A stretch of DNA of 64,000 nt from Gottfriedia sp049568075 (GCA_049568075.1 CP144911.1), one strand, 5' to 3'. Positions 48,583 through 58,205 are shown, counted from the first letter of the stretch. The notes: generated by a model not told the origin, from the letters alone. Numbers and translations: made by a program.

Positions 48583-50124
48583 CTACAAAGGTATATTACC
48601 ATGTTTTTTTGCTGGGCGCTTTTCATTTTTGTTTTTTAATACTCCTAAAGATTGAATAAGCTTTTTTCTAGTCATCCTTGGATCTATAACATCGTCAACT
48701 AAACCGTATTTTGCAGCAACGTAAGGATTAGAAAATTTCTCTTTATATTGATCCATCCATTCTGATCTTAACTCATCTGGTCGATTACTTTGAGAGATTT
48801 CTTTTCCGTATAAAATATTTACAGCACCTGCAGCACCCATTACAGCGATTTCAGCGTTTGGCCAGGCAAATACTAAATCTGCTCCAATTGATTTACTATT
48901 TAATGCAACATATGCTCCACCAAATGCTTTTCTCGTAATGACTGTAACTTTTGGAACTGTTGCCTCAGAATATGCATATAAAAGCTTAGCACCATGCCTT
49001 ATTATACCTCCATGCTCCTGTTTTACACCAGGGAAAAACCCTGTCACATCAACAAAAGTGATGATTGGTATATTAAAACTATCACAAAAACGAATAAATC
49101 TTGCCCCTTTATCAGCTGAATGTAAATCTAAACCTCCAGCCATAAATTTAGGTTGATTACAAACGAGACCTACTACTTCACCATTTAATCTAGCAAAACC
49201 TACAACTAAATTTTTAGCGAAATCTTTTTGAACTTCAAAAAAGGAATCATCATCTACAATCATATCTATTATTTTTTTAACATCATAAGGTCGACTACTT
49301 TCATCAGGAATTAGCTCCATTAAATCATCAAGATCTTTTTCAGTTTTCATTTTAGTAGGTGGTTTTTCTTCCCAATGAGCCGGTAAATACTCTATTAAAT
49401 TTCTAACGATCTTAAGGGCTTCTTCTTCCGACCCAGCTTGGAAATGAGCATTTCCACTTATCTCATTATGGACTTTAGCTCCACCCAAATCCTCTGCAGA
49501 GATTTTCTCACCTGTTACACTTTCGATTACTTTAGGTCCAGTAATAAACATTTGGCTAGTTCCATTAACCATGACAACGAAGTCAGTAATTGCTGGAGAA
49601 TAGACTGCACCACCTGCACAAGGCCCCATAATAACTGAAATTTGTGGTACAACCCCTGAATAAATCGTATTACGATAAAAAACATGTCCATAACCATCTA
49701 AAGAAAGGACACCTTCTTGGATTCTAGCACCACCTGAATCATTTAATCCAATAATCGGAGCCTTACACTGTACTGCCATGTCCATTAATTGACTTATTTT
49801 TTTCGCATGCATTTCACCTAAAGCACCGCCGAACACAGTAAAATCTTGCGAAAAAACAAATACCGTTCGATCGTTAATTTTGCCATAACCTGTGACAACT
49901 CCATCACATGCACCATTTTGTTCATCCATTCCAAAATCTGAACAACGATGCTCGACAAAACTAAATAACTCAACAAAACTCCCTTCATCTAATAGCATGT
50001 CTATTCTTTCTCGTGCTGTAAACTTTCCACGTTCATGTTGTTTCTCAATCCGTTCAAATCCTCCACCTTGCTCTATTTCAGATTTCTTTTCATATAGTTT
50101 ATAAAGATCATCATACTTGCTCAT
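48583..50124 (-). CDS. yqjD: Acyl-CoA carboxylase carboxyltransferase subunit (YqjD)
   Basis: The protein has 513 residues, the beta chain of a biotin-dependent propionyl- or acyl-CoA carboxylase. Crotonase-fold halves show RIDMLLDEGSFVELF, DFTVFGGALGEMHAKKI, IGLNDSGGARIQEG and MGPCAGGAVYSPA, then ITFVDVTGFFPGVKQEHGG and VITRKAFGGAYVAL. It transfers carboxyl from biotin to propionyl-CoA to give methylmalonyl-CoA. No biotin carboxylase gene is adjacent. The ATG at 50124 overlaps the end of mce by 14 bases. The operon is mce-yqjD-yqjE. Confidence 0.93.
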   Translation of the reverse strand: MSKYDDLYKLYEKKSEIEQGGGFERIEKQHERGKFTARERIDMLLDEGSFVELFSFVEHRCSDFGMDEQNGACDGVVTGYGKINDRTVFVFSQDFTVFGGALGEMHAKKISQLMDMAVQCKAPIIGLNDSGGARIQEGVLSLDGYGHVFYRNTIYSGVVPQISVIMGPCAGGAVYSPAITDFVVMVNGTSQMFITGPKVIESVTGEKISAEDLGGAKVHNEISGNAHFQAGSEEEALKIVRNLIEYLPAHWEEKPPTKMKTEKDLDDLMELIPDESSRPYDVKKIIDMIVDDDSFFEVQKDFAKNLVVGFARLNGEVVGLVCNQPKFMAGGLDLHSADKGARFIRFCDSFNIPIITFVDVTGFFPGVKQEHGGIIRHGAKLLYAYSEATVPKVTVITRKAFGGAYVALNSKSIGADLVFAWPNAEIAVMGAAGAVNILYGKEISQSNRPDELRSEWMDQYKEKFSNPYVAAKYGLVDDVIDPRMTRKKLIQSLGVLKNKNEKRPAKKHGNIPL

Positions 50125-50530
50125 TAAACTCCCCCCTTTTTTGAACAATTTCGATTAATACTCCAAATTGTTTAGGGTGGATAAAGGCAACTTTTGACCC
50201 CTCACTCCCATTACGCGGTGAATGATGGATTAAATTGAATTGGCGTTTTTTTAGTTCTAATAGTGATTTTTCGATGTCATCTACTTGAAAAGCAATATGA
50301 TGCAATCCTTCACCTTTTTTTTCAATATATTTATGTACAGGATTCGTTGATGTAAGTGGTTGGATTAATTCGATGTTAATTTTATTTGTTTTAAAAAATG
50401 CGACTTCTACACCTTGGTCTTCATCTATTTCTCGATATGAGTATGATAAGCCTAAATCCCCCTCATACTTTTTAATACTATCGTTTAAATTTTTTACACA
50501 GATTGCCATATGATCTATATTTGTAAACAT
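50111..50530 (-). CDS. mce: Methylmalonyl-CoA epimerase (YqjC)
   Basis: The protein has 139 residues, a VOC-fold metalloenzyme turning (2S)- into (2R)-methylmalonyl-CoA. Metal ligands are in IDHMAICVKNL, GEGLHHIAFQVDDI and FGVLIEIVQK, with Gln/Glu at the usual places (VEVAFFKTNKINIELIQP). It works after the carboxylase encoded next in the operon. The mutase that would finish the propionate pathway is not in the window. GGGGG-type ribosome site lies before the ATG. Confidence 0.93.
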   Translation of the reverse strand: MFTNIDHMAICVKNLNDSIKKYEGDLGLSYSYREIDEDQGVEVAFFKTNKINIELIQPLTSTNPVHKYIEKKGEGLHHIAFQVDDIEKSLLELKKRQFNLIHHSPRNGSEGSKVAFIHPKQFGVLIEIVQKRGEFNEQV

Positions 50531-50975
50531 TTTTTTCCCCCTCCTTCAAATCAATGCTTTTATTAGAAGCATATGAGATTTTTCATGTACTGTAATCTGT
50601 TCAAAAGTACATAAGCTATTATTTAAACAATATTCAAGAAAGTGGACAAACATGATTAAAAACCGTAGCAGTATCCAACCGTATTTTAAGAGATAACAAT
50701 GAAAATGAAGCTATGATTTTGAATCAGAGAACAATTAAGCTAAACACCAAAACTACAAGCAATTAAAAAAAGTTCGACGGCATTCCCCTCACTTTTCTCT
50801 TTTCATAAAACAATCTGACTACTTATCAACCGAATTGTTATTTAGACTCGATATAAAAGACTTATTTTTTCAAAAAAAAGTGCAATTATTGCGGTTTTTT
50901 GTAGTTTGTAAACCTACTAGATTACATGATAATATAACCTCGTTATCACTATTTGTTAACTAGGGAGGAATTAAA
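50531..50975. other. Intergenic region between mce and the neutral protease gene
   Basis: No gene is visible in this 445-base gap. The left part must carry the mce promoter. On the plus strand TTGTAA (50906-50911) and TAATAT (50930-50935), spaced by 18 bp, are a weak candidate promoter for the protease gene. A short stretch (AAAACCGTA...GTATCCAA) recalls sequence near 47.2 kb. Confidence 0.4.
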
Positions 50976-52634
50976 GTGAACAAAAAAGTTTTAGCAGTTG
51001 GGTTAACTTTAGGATTAGCAGCAAGTAGTTTTTCAGTAACAAATACATATGCTGCACCAAAAAATGTGTTATCTAGCTACAAGTACAATGAATCTGTAGG
51101 ATCACCTGAATTTGTTTCAGGTCAGCTGACAAAGTCATCTACTCAAAGTCCTGAGAGCATTGTACTAGGCTATGTCAATACTAACAAAGATAAATTTAAA
51201 CTCGGTTCGAAATCCTCAGAAGAATCATTCATCATTAAATCTAGCAATAAAGATATTTTAGGAACCGCTCTTCGACTACAACAAGTATATAATGGTGTAC
51301 CTGTTTGGGGCTCTACTCAAACAGCATTAGTTGCAGACGATGGTGTTCTAACAGCTTTCTCTGGTACGGTAGCACCTAATCTAGATACGAAAAAAGGATT
51401 GAAATCTGAAAAGAAAGTAAATGCCAACAAATCTATTAAAATTGCAGAAGCCGACCTTGGTTATACACCTACTTATGAAAAAGACCCTACAGCAGATCTA
51501 GTAGTTTACACAAATGGTGATGAAGCTACTTACGCTTACCTTGTAAACTTAAACTTCCTTTCTCCTAAACCAGGAAACTTTAATTATTTCATTGATGCAT
51601 CAACTGGAAAAATATTAAATAGCTATAATAATTTAGACGAAGCAGATAGTAGTGCCCCTCCTACAAAACCTGGTGGTACAACAAATAGTACGAATACAAC
51701 TGGAACAGGAGTTGGCGTGCTTGGTGATACAAAAACATTAAATATGACCGTATCGGGTTCAACTTATTATTTACAAGATAGACTGCGAGGATCAGGTATT
51801 TTCACTTATGATGCGGCTAACAAACAACGTCTTGCTGGTACACTTTGGACAAGTCCTGATAACCTTCTAAATAGCACTTATGATGCGGCTGCAGTTGATG
51901 CACATTATTTTGCTGGATTAACATTTGATTATTATAAAACTGTTTTTAATCGTAATTCCTATGATGGTAATGGCGGTGCACTAAAATCTAGTGTCCATTA
52001 TGGCCGTAATTACAATAATGCGTTTTGGAACGGGATGCAAATGGTTTATGGCGATGGTGATGGTACAACATTTATTCCATTATCAGGTGGTATTGACGTA
52101 GTAGCACATGAGTTAACTCACGCTGTAACAGAAACTAGCTCAAATTTAACTTATCAGAATGAATCTGGTGCACTTAACGAAGCAATTTCTGATATTTTTG
52201 GTACATTAATAGAGTTCTATAATAATAAAAATCCTGATTACCTGATTGGTGAAGATATTTATACACCAAAAATTGCAGGTGATGCACTTCGTTCGATGAG
52301 TGATCCAACTAAATATGGAGATCCAGATAATTATGCAAATCGTTACACTGGAACATCTGACAACGGAGGAGTTCATACAAATAGCGGTATTATTAATAAA
52401 GCTGCTTACTTAATTGCTAAAGGTGGAACAGCTTACGGCGTGTCTGTTACGGGGATCGGAAATGATAAACTAGCTCAAATTTTCTATCGTGCAAATACTG
52501 TTTACTTAACAGCTTCCTCTACTTTCAGTCAAGCTCGTGCGGCATGTGTGAAAGCAGCTTCTGACCTTTACGGTACCAGCTCCGCTGAAGTAACTACTGT
52601 AAATAAAGCATTTGATGCGGTTGGAGTTAAGTAA
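50976..52634 (+). CDS. npr: Secreted neutral metalloprotease (M4, bacillolysin/thermolysin type)
   Basis: The protein has 552 residues: signal peptide ending near NTYA-APK (residue 27), FTP and PepSY propeptide to about 220 (ALRLQQVYNGVPVWGSTQ), then the mature M4 protease. The zinc site is VVAHELTHAVTE with the third ligand in GALNEAISDIFG, and the catalytic His lies in GGVHTNSGIINKAAY. It digests extracellular protein after self-removal of the propeptide. The start is GTG at 50976 with AGGGAGG seven bases before. A linker GGTTNSTNTTGTG precedes the mature part. Confidence 0.95.
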   Translation: MNKKVLAVGLTLGLAASSFSVTNTYAAPKNVLSSYKYNESVGSPEFVSGQLTKSSTQSPESIVLGYVNTNKDKFKLGSKSSEESFIIKSSNKDILGTALRLQQVYNGVPVWGSTQTALVADDGVLTAFSGTVAPNLDTKKGLKSEKKVNANKSIKIAEADLGYTPTYEKDPTADLVVYTNGDEATYAYLVNLNFLSPKPGNFNYFIDASTGKILNSYNNLDEADSSAPPTKPGGTTNSTNTTGTGVGVLGDTKTLNMTVSGSTYYLQDRLRGSGIFTYDAANKQRLAGTLWTSPDNLLNSTYDAAAVDAHYFAGLTFDYYKTVFNRNSYDGNGGALKSSVHYGRNYNNAFWNGMQMVYGDGDGTTFIPLSGGIDVVAHELTHAVTETSSNLTYQNESGALNEAISDIFGTLIEFYNNKNPDYLIGEDIYTPKIAGDALRSMSDPTKYGDPDNYANRYTGTSDNGGVHTNSGIINKAAYLIAKGGTAYGVSVTGIGNDKLAQIFYRANTVYLTASSTFSQARAACVKAASDLYGTSSAEVTTVNKAFDAVGVK

Positions 52635-52652
52635 AATACATTTTGAGTAAAT

Positions 52653-52698
52653 AAGGGATGTCTCGTAAGCTAAAAATGCTTATGAGACCCTTTTTTAT
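52653..52698 (+). terminator. Terminator of the protease gene
   Basis: AAGGG + GTCTCGTAAGC pairs with GCTTATGAGAC + CCTT, followed by TTTTTTATTTT. Confidence 0.9.
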
Positions 52699-52859
52699 TT
52701 TGGAATAATACAGCGTATTAATTAGGCAAGGATGGGAGCTACTAAAAAAGAGGCTTAGACTGTAAAAAATATCCTACATATGCTAAAATAGGACAACACT
52801 TGTAAGATTCTAATAAAAAATTAATAAATTGTAATTCTTTAAAATAAGGTGGTAATCAC

Positions 52860-52952
52860 ATGAGAAAAAAAACACAAAAAGTAGTTGTTATGATTATGTT
52901 AATTTCAATGCTTGCTACTACTTTACTTGCAGGTATCGCTGCTATGTTATAA
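52860..52952 (+). CDS. prli42: Prli42-like stressosome miniprotein (30 aa)
   Basis: A 30-residue reading frame starts with ATG at 52860, six bases after AAGGTGGT. It encodes a short basic head (MRKKTQKVV) and one membrane helix (VVMIMLISMLATTLLAGIA) ending AML. Length, basic head and single helix match Prli42, the miniprotein that anchors the stressosome to the membrane in Listeria and has homologues across Bacillales. A symmetrical terminator stands 22 bases after the stop, so the gene is a transcription unit of its own between the protease and the L,D-transpeptidase genes. Confidence 0.75.
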   Translation: MRKKTQKVVVMIMLISMLATTLLAGIAAML

Positions 52953-52973
52953 AAGGCCAAATAATATGGAAAA

Positions 52974-53024
52974 AAGAGGATTCATCATCAAGATCTTGAG
53001 ATTTTGATAGTGAATCCTCTTTAT
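52974..53024. terminator. Bidirectional terminator
   Basis: AAGAGGATTCA / TGAATCCTCTT outer stem with an inner CAAG / CTTG-like stem; it separates the miniprotein gene from the convergent transpeptidase gene. Confidence 0.88.
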
Positions 53025-53530
53025 TATCTGATCGCACCTTGTTCACGAGCTAGTTGTTCAAATGAACTTGATGATGTTGTGATTAACACTTTCGTTCCAT
53101 ATGGGATTTTATCAAAAAGTTCATTCACATCATTTGTATACATTCTTACACATCCATTTGATATATATTTACCAATTGTTGAAGGGTCATTATTTCCATG
53201 AATGCCATAAATCGAACCATCAGTACCTAATGCGTCAAAACCAATCCATCTAGTTCCTAGAGGATTTTTAGGATCCCCTCCTGGAATATTCTTTTTGCGC
53301 CAATATGGATTTTTGGCTTTATATGTAATATTAAAAATACCTTCAGGAGTTAAATCTGCTGTTTTTCCGGTAGCAATTCGATAAATCCTTAGGACTTTAC
53401 CATCTTCTATATATGCCAAATTATTTACTTCTTTATTAATAATAATAAATGGTTCACCTACCCTTGGATTTTGTCCAAGTGGCCATACTGGACCAATTAC
53501 TAAAAGTAGTGATAGAACTAGTTTAAGCAA
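53024..53530 (-). CDS. L,D-transpeptidase (YkuD domain)
   Basis: The protein has about 168 residues. A hydrophobic N-terminal segment (LKLVLSLLLVIGPVWPL) is a signal or anchor, and the rest is one YkuD catalytic domain. The active-site motif is YGIHGNNDPSTIG, then ISNGCVRMYTNDV with catalytic Cys and the family His. It links peptidoglycan peptides (3-3 bonds) or attaches proteins to the wall. The start is TTG at 53530, nine bases after AAAGGAG; TTG at 53539 is too near. It lies between yqjA and mce, where B. subtilis has yqjB, but I do not insist on that name. Confidence 0.88.
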   Translation of the reverse strand: MLKLVLSLLLVIGPVWPLGQNPRVGEPFIIINKEVNNLAYIEDGKVLRIYRIATGKTADLTPEGIFNITYKAKNPYWRKKNIPGGDPKNPLGTRWIGFDALGTDGSIYGIHGNNDPSTIGKYISNGCVRMYTNDVNELFDKIPYGTKVLITTSSSSFEQLAREQGAIR

Positions 53531-53552
53531 ATAAAGCAACTCCTTTTTAATT

Positions 53553-54512
53553 TCACTTAGCGTATTTTCCCTTAAACTTCGATTTCAAAATCAAAAAACT
53601 TTCCATTTCATTGATGATTGTTAATACCGATGCTCTAGTTTCAAAATCATCAGATGTTTGTGGTAACGGCATCGCCCGAAACATACCATAGATTTCTTCC
53701 AACTGATATAAACATATAGCTCCACTTATGATCGGGTTAATTGAAAAGCTTAGATCATTAAAAAATTTGGATAAAATATGAGATTGTTCGTTACTCACTT
53801 TAATGTCACAAACCGTGTCAATAATACGATGAATAATTTCAAGTTGCCGCTCCCTTAATAAAAAGTATTCATAATCTTCATCATTCGAGGATTTAAAATA
53901 GTGATTATCGATTTCTAATTTAGAAATTCTCTTTGCTTCTTGAAGCAATTTTACTGTTTCATCATATTCTTCTAAAAAACATTTATTAGCTGGTTCTTTT
54001 AAATAAATAGAAATCTTCTCAAAAATAAAACAAAATTTAGAATCAATTTTTACTTTAAAGCTTTTTATTTGATCATCTAAACTAGGCATATATAAATTAC
54101 AAAGTAAAGCTACACCAATTCCTATTACAATTACAGTTAACTCATCTACTATTATTGAAGCTGTAATGTTTTTTACACCATATAGATGTAGCATGATAAC
54201 TGCACTAGAAATGACTCCTTCTTGAATTTTAAGCTTTACTAAGCTTGGAATAAAAAATAAAAGTAATAGTCCAATCGCTAAAGGTGTATACCCAAAAATA
54301 TGAAAGAAAAAAATACAAAAAAGGATGATCAGCACGCATGCAGAAAACCTTCTTAATGCTGTATCTAATGAACGTTTTTTAGTAGTTTGTATACATAATA
54401 TTGTTAATGTTCCAGCAGACGAGTAAAAATGAACTCCCACCGATTGTGCAATAAAAATTGCAACTGCACTCCCTAACGCCGTTTTAACAATCCTTGAACC
54501 AATTCTATACAT
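53553..54512 (-). CDS. yqjA: Aromatic-acid-exporter-family membrane protein (YqjA)
   Basis: The protein has 319 residues. Residues 1-140 hold about five membrane helices of the DUF939/ArAE type (RIVKTALGSAVAIFIAQSVG, TLTILCIQTTKKRSLDTALR). Residues 145-319 form a cytosolic helical domain (YFLLRERQLEIIHRIIDTV). The order next to artPQR and mce follows B. subtilis yqiXYZ-yqjA. Function is unknown. AATAGGTG precedes the ATG. It reads into the L,D-transpeptidase gene 23 bases on, so both are probably one transcript. Confidence 0.88.
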   Translation of the reverse strand: MYRIGSRIVKTALGSAVAIFIAQSVGVHFYSSAGTLTILCIQTTKKRSLDTALRRFSACVLIILFCIFFFHIFGYTPLAIGLLLLFFIPSLVKLKIQEGVISSAVIMLHLYGVKNITASIIVDELTVIVIGIGVALLCNLYMPSLDDQIKSFKVKIDSKFCFIFEKISIYLKEPANKCFLEEYDETVKLLQEAKRISKLEIDNHYFKSSNDEDYEYFLLRERQLEIIHRIIDTVCDIKVSNEQSHILSKFFNDLSFSINPIISGAICLYQLEEIYGMFRAMPLPQTSDDFETRASVLTIINEMESFLILKSKFKGKYAK

Positions 54513-54660
54513 AATATCACCTATTATTTATGTTTTACTTTATGTCGTATTTGATTCATTCAATAGGTTAATATTTCTAATGAAAATTTCATCTCATAAT
54601 TACGCTTAATAAAAAATAGATTGGTAAAAATATCATTATTCTAAAAAAAGGTGTGAATTT

Positions 54661-55185
54661 ATGAGTTCAAAATATTGCCATGAATCACGTTCAGCACTAA
54701 CTGTTCGAGTTTTCCCTACTGACTTAAACAATCACCAAACTTTATTTGGTGGAAAAATTCTTGCTGACATGGATATGACTGCTTCAATTACTGCTTCTAA
54801 ACATTCAAGATTGAAATGTGTAACTGCTTCGATCGACCATGTAGACTTCTTACATCCTGTTACAGAAGAGGATTGTATCTCTTATGAATCCTTTGTCGTC
54901 GTTACAGGAACTTCATCTATGGTAATTTTCGTAAAAGCGATTGCAGAGAACTTGATTACAGGCAATCGCCGCGTTGCAGCTGCTTCATTTTTAACATTTG
55001 TTGGGATGAAAGATAATAAAACGGTACCAGTTCCAACGATCATTCTTGAAACCGAAGAAGAACGAGAACTTGCTGAAATAGCAAAAGCAAGAATCGCAAA
55101 TCGTAAAAATAATAAATTAATCAGTAAAAACATTGAAACGATTATCTCTACAAAACCTTTAAAATTAAAACAAAGTGATGATTAA
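54661..55185 (+). CDS. Hotdog-fold acyl-CoA thioesterase (YkhA-like)
   Basis: The protein has 174 residues with a hotdog domain of the cytosolic acyl-CoA hydrolase group: VFPTDLNNHQTLFGGKILAD carries the catalytic Asp/Asn region, followed by VTASIDHVDFLHPV and ASFLTFVGM. The C-terminal 45 residues are charged and helical (ILETEEERELAEIAKARIA). It cleaves acyl-CoA to free acid and CoA; chain preference is unknown. AAAAAAGGTG precedes the ATG. It is monocistronic and diverges from yqjA. Confidence 0.9.
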   Translation: MSSKYCHESRSALTVRVFPTDLNNHQTLFGGKILADMDMTASITASKHSRLKCVTASIDHVDFLHPVTEEDCISYESFVVVTGTSSMVIFVKAIAENLITGNRRVAAASFLTFVGMKDNKTVPVPTIILETEEERELAEIAKARIANRKNNKLISKNIETIISTKPLKLKQSDD

Positions 55186-55204
55186 ATTAATTTGATTCCT
55201 AAAT

Positions 55205-55246
55205 AAAAAAGAAACTGAGGAATTTTTCTTCAGTTTCTTTTTTTCT
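55205..55246. terminator. Bidirectional terminator
   Basis: AAAGAAACTGA...TCAGTTTCTTT between converging genes, with A and T runs. Confidence 0.88.
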
Positions 55247-55254
55247 GATTCTGA

Positions 55255-56805
55255 TTAATGCGTAGAAATACCAGATACCCCATGGCCAGTATTAGACTTC
55301 ACAAGAATTTCATCAAATTTAGCTTCATTTTCTTTCCTACTTGATAGAATTGTACCTAAATAAGCAGCTATGAATCCTAAAGGAATCGATATAATCCCCG
55401 GATTCGTTAAATTAATTAATGGATTTCCAACAAAAATGGCTTTTCCTTCTATAGGACTCCAAATATTTGGACTTATCGCTACTAGTATGATTGCAGATAG
55501 TAATCCAGTTAACATACCAGTAATTGCGCCAGTCGTATTAAAACGTTTCCAATAGATTGTAAAGAGTATGACTGGTAAGTTCGCACTTGCAGCAACAGCA
55601 AATGCTAAGGATACTAAAAAGGCAACATTTAATGTTTGTGCAAATATTGCAAGTAAGATTGAGATTAAAGCAACTCCAATCGATGCATATCTAGCCATTG
55701 AAACTTGCTCTTTTTCAGTTGCTTTACCTTGTTTTAAGATTTCATTGTAAAAATCATGTGCAAAGGCAGATGCAGCAGTTAATACTAGCCCTGCTACTAC
55801 TGCAAGTATCGTTGCAAATGCTACAGCTGAAACAAAGGCAAATAAAAAGTTACCCCCTAATACTTCAGCTAAAAGTGGCGCCGCCATATTTCCTGCTGGA
55901 TTTGCTTTTATAATCTCAGAATTTCCAACAAATGCAGCTGCCCCAAATCCAAGGAAAATGGTCATGATGTAAAATGCTCCGATTAACCAAGTTGCATAAA
56001 CGACTGATTTTCGTGCCGTTTTCGCATCACGCACTGTAAAGAAGCGGACCAGTATATGAGGTAATCCGGCAGTTCCAAGAACAAGTGCTAAATTTAATGA
56101 AATTGTATCTAATCCATTTGTGTATTTTACACCTGGATTTAAAAACGAGTCCTTTAAAGGAGTTGCCGTTCTCATTTGACTAAACATTTCATTAATGTTG
56201 AAATTAAATTTAGCAAAAACGATGATTGAAATGACTAATGTTCCAAGCATTAGAAGGATTGCCTTTACGATTTGAACCCAACTAGTAGCCCTCATACCTC
56301 CAAATATTACATATACAGTCATTAAAATACCTACTATTAAAACAGCTGTCGTATAATCAATTCCAAGTAATAATTTAATCAGTGCACCAGCACCAACTAG
56401 TTGTGCAATCATATAAAAGATTGAAATCGTCATTGTGTTTAACGCGGCTACCCCTCTTACTTTTCTTTGATCAAATCGCGCAGCAATCATATCTGCTAAC
56501 GTGTATTTTCCAAGATTTCGTAAAGGCTCTGCTACTAAATATAAAACGACTAAATATGCAACTAAAAATCCGATGCTATAGAAAAATCCATCGAATCCAG
56601 TTAAAGCGATCGCACCTGCAATTCCTAAAAAGGATGCTGCTGACATATAGTCACCTGCAATTGCAAATCCATTTTGCCATCCTGTCAATCCACCGCCTGC
56701 TGTATAAAAATCTTTCGCATCTTTTGTTTTTTTAGAAGCGAAATATGTAATAACTAGCGTTCCTAGTACGATAATTAAAAATAATGTAAATGCCGTCGTA
56801 TTCAA
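55255..56805 (-). CDS. Sodium/proton:solute symporter, ActP/YwcA type (SSS family)
   Basis: The protein has 516 residues with about 13 membrane helices. SSS motifs are KKTKDAKDFYTAGGGLTGWQ, FAIAGDYMSAASFLGIAG, VFGGMRATSWVQIVKA and GTAGLPHILVRFFTVRDAK. It takes up a short monocarboxylate such as acetate with a cation. The TTG start overlaps the stop of the DUF485 gene by four bases (TTGA), the usual arrangement for actP with its DUF485 partner (B. subtilis ywcA-ywcB). The solute is inferred from this pairing. Confidence 0.92.
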   Translation of the reverse strand: MNTTAFTLFLIIVLGTLVITYFASKKTKDAKDFYTAGGGLTGWQNGFAIAGDYMSAASFLGIAGAIALTGFDGFFYSIGFLVAYLVVLYLVAEPLRNLGKYTLADMIAARFDQRKVRGVAALNTMTISIFYMIAQLVGAGALIKLLLGIDYTTAVLIVGILMTVYVIFGGMRATSWVQIVKAILLMLGTLVISIIVFAKFNFNINEMFSQMRTATPLKDSFLNPGVKYTNGLDTISLNLALVLGTAGLPHILVRFFTVRDAKTARKSVVYATWLIGAFYIMTIFLGFGAAAFVGNSEIIKANPAGNMAAPLLAEVLGGNFLFAFVSAVAFATILAVVAGLVLTAASAFAHDFYNEILKQGKATEKEQVSMARYASIGVALISILLAIFAQTLNVAFLVSLAFAVAASANLPVILFTIYWKRFNTTGAITGMLTGLLSAIILVAISPNIWSPIEGKAIFVGNPLINLTNPGIISIPLGFIAAYLGTILSSRKENEAKFDEILVKSNTGHGVSGISTH

Positions 56806-57146
56806 ACTTCCTCCCCTCCTTTATTTAACTTTTCCAATACACCATCAGCCATTTTGTCAAAGGATTCAGCTTTCTTACTGTAAATCATACATAATACCCA
56901 TGTCATAACAAATTGAGCAAATGCAAACATCCAAGCCCATGTTACCTCCCCAAATGCTTTTGTATTTAGTGCTTTAGAATAAGAAGTCATTAATGGTAAT
57001 GCAATGTAAAAACAAAAAAAGAATAAAGACATTGGTAGAATAAACTTTCTTTTTGCTTTCAGTAACTGTTTAAACTCATGAGATTTTGCAACTTCCGAGT
57101 ATGTGCTCGGACTTATACTCGAACTAGAATTTTTGTCCAATTCCAT
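56802..57146 (-). CDS. DUF485 membrane protein, symporter partner
   Basis: The protein has 114 residues: polar N-terminus, then HEFKQLLKAKRKFILPMSLF and two membrane helices (FFCFYIALPLMTSYS and MFAFAQFVMTWVLCMIYSKK), ending in a charged helix. This is the DUF485 (YjcH-like) protein always found beside acetate-type SSS symporters and presumed to help them. ATG ATG ATG stands at the start; I chose the third, seven bases after GGAGAG. Confidence 0.9.
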   Translation of the reverse strand: MELDKNSSSSISPSTYSEVAKSHEFKQLLKAKRKFILPMSLFFFCFYIALPLMTSYSKALNTKAFGEVTWAWMFAFAQFVMTWVLCMIYSKKAESFDKMADGVLEKLNKGGEEV

Positions 57147-57424
57147 CATCATACTCTCCTTTCAATTTTTTATTTCTTGAAAAATTTGAAGATATTATTG
57201 TAATTAAAATGAAGGAATATTCAGAAACTAAGATAATTTTATTTCATTTTGATCCACTTTAATAAATGTTTTCGATAGACAAGAATTAACAAGTTCTAAT
57301 GATTAAATTTTTTTTTTGTAAAATTTGAGTACAAACTGAAGTTGAAATACAAGAAACACACGCTAACTTACAAACCTAAAACATAATTAGACATTTTTTA
57401 AGTAATTCAATGAATTTTTTGTCA
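57147..57424. other. Intergenic region, gene-free
   Basis: AT-rich DNA between the DUF485 gene and the artR terminator. It must hold the symporter promoter; I see no gene or repeat. Confidence 0.4.
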
Positions 57425-57463
57425 ATAAAAAAATCCCTCTTTTCAGATGAAAAGTAGGGATTC
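57425..57463 (-). terminator. Terminator of the arg transport operon
   Basis: AATCCCT / AGGGATT with inner CTTTT / AAAAG arms and seven T on the minus strand. Confidence 0.88.
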
Positions 57464-57482
57464 TTCACATTTAAGTGATGAC

Positions 57483-58205
57483 TTATAAAACTTTCTCAAG
57501 GAATAACTTAGCACGATTTGTTTTTGGTCTTGTGAATAATTCGATTGGAGTTGCATCCTCAACTAGATTTCCTTCGTCTAGGAATAGAATTCGATCTGCA
57601 ACTTCCTTTGCAAAACCCATTTCATGTGTAACGATGACCATTGTCATACCAGTATGAGCTAATGATTTCATTACTTCAAGTACTTCTTTTACCATCTCTG
57701 GATCTAAAGCTGATGTTGGTTCATCAAATAGCATTACTTTAGGTTCCATTGCAAGTGCTCTTGCTATAGCTACACGTTGTTTCTGACCACCTGAAAGTTT
57801 AGGTGGATATACGTTTGCTTTTTCAAGAAGTCCAACTTTTTCAAGAAGTGCCTTTGCATTTTCTTCTGCTTTAGCCTTACTCATACCTTTTACATTAATC
57901 GGAGCATACGTAATATTTTCTAGTACTGTCATATGTGGGAACAAATGAAAATGCTGGAATACCATCCCTACTTCTTCACGAATTTTCATTATATTACTTT
58001 TAGGATTTGTAATTTCAATATCATCCATCCAAATTTCACCATCTGAAGGAGTTTCTAATAAATTCATACAACGCAAAAATGTAGATTTACCAGAACCAGA
58101 TGGGCCAATTACAGCAACTACAGACCCTTGTTCAATTATAGTTGTGATTCCTTTTAATACATGAACATTTCCAAAGCTTTTATTTAAATTAGTAATTCTA
58201 ATCAT
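57483..58205 (-). CDS. artR: Arginine-type ABC transporter ATPase (ArtR/YqiZ)
   Basis: The protein has 240 residues, a polar-amino-acid ABC ATPase. Walker A is VIGPSGSGKSTFLRC, the Q-loop VGMVFQHFHLFPHMTV, the signature KLSGGQKQRVAIARAL, Walker B VMLFDEPTSALDPE, and the switch His in MVIVTHEMGFA. It powers uptake with the permease encoded just upstream, whose gene it overlaps by eight bases. GGAG lies eleven bases before ATG 58205. In B. subtilis this system imports arginine and relatives under AhrC control. Confidence 0.94.
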   Translation of the reverse strand: MIRITNLNKSFGNVHVLKGITTIIEQGSVVAVIGPSGSGKSTFLRCMNLLETPSDGEIWMDDIEITNPKSNIMKIREEVGMVFQHFHLFPHMTVLENITYAPINVKGMSKAKAEENAKALLEKVGLLEKANVYPPKLSGGQKQRVAIARALAMEPKVMLFDEPTSALDPEMVKEVLEVMKSLAHTGMTMVIVTHEMGFAKEVADRILFLDEGNLVEDATPIELFTRPKTNRAKLFLEKVL

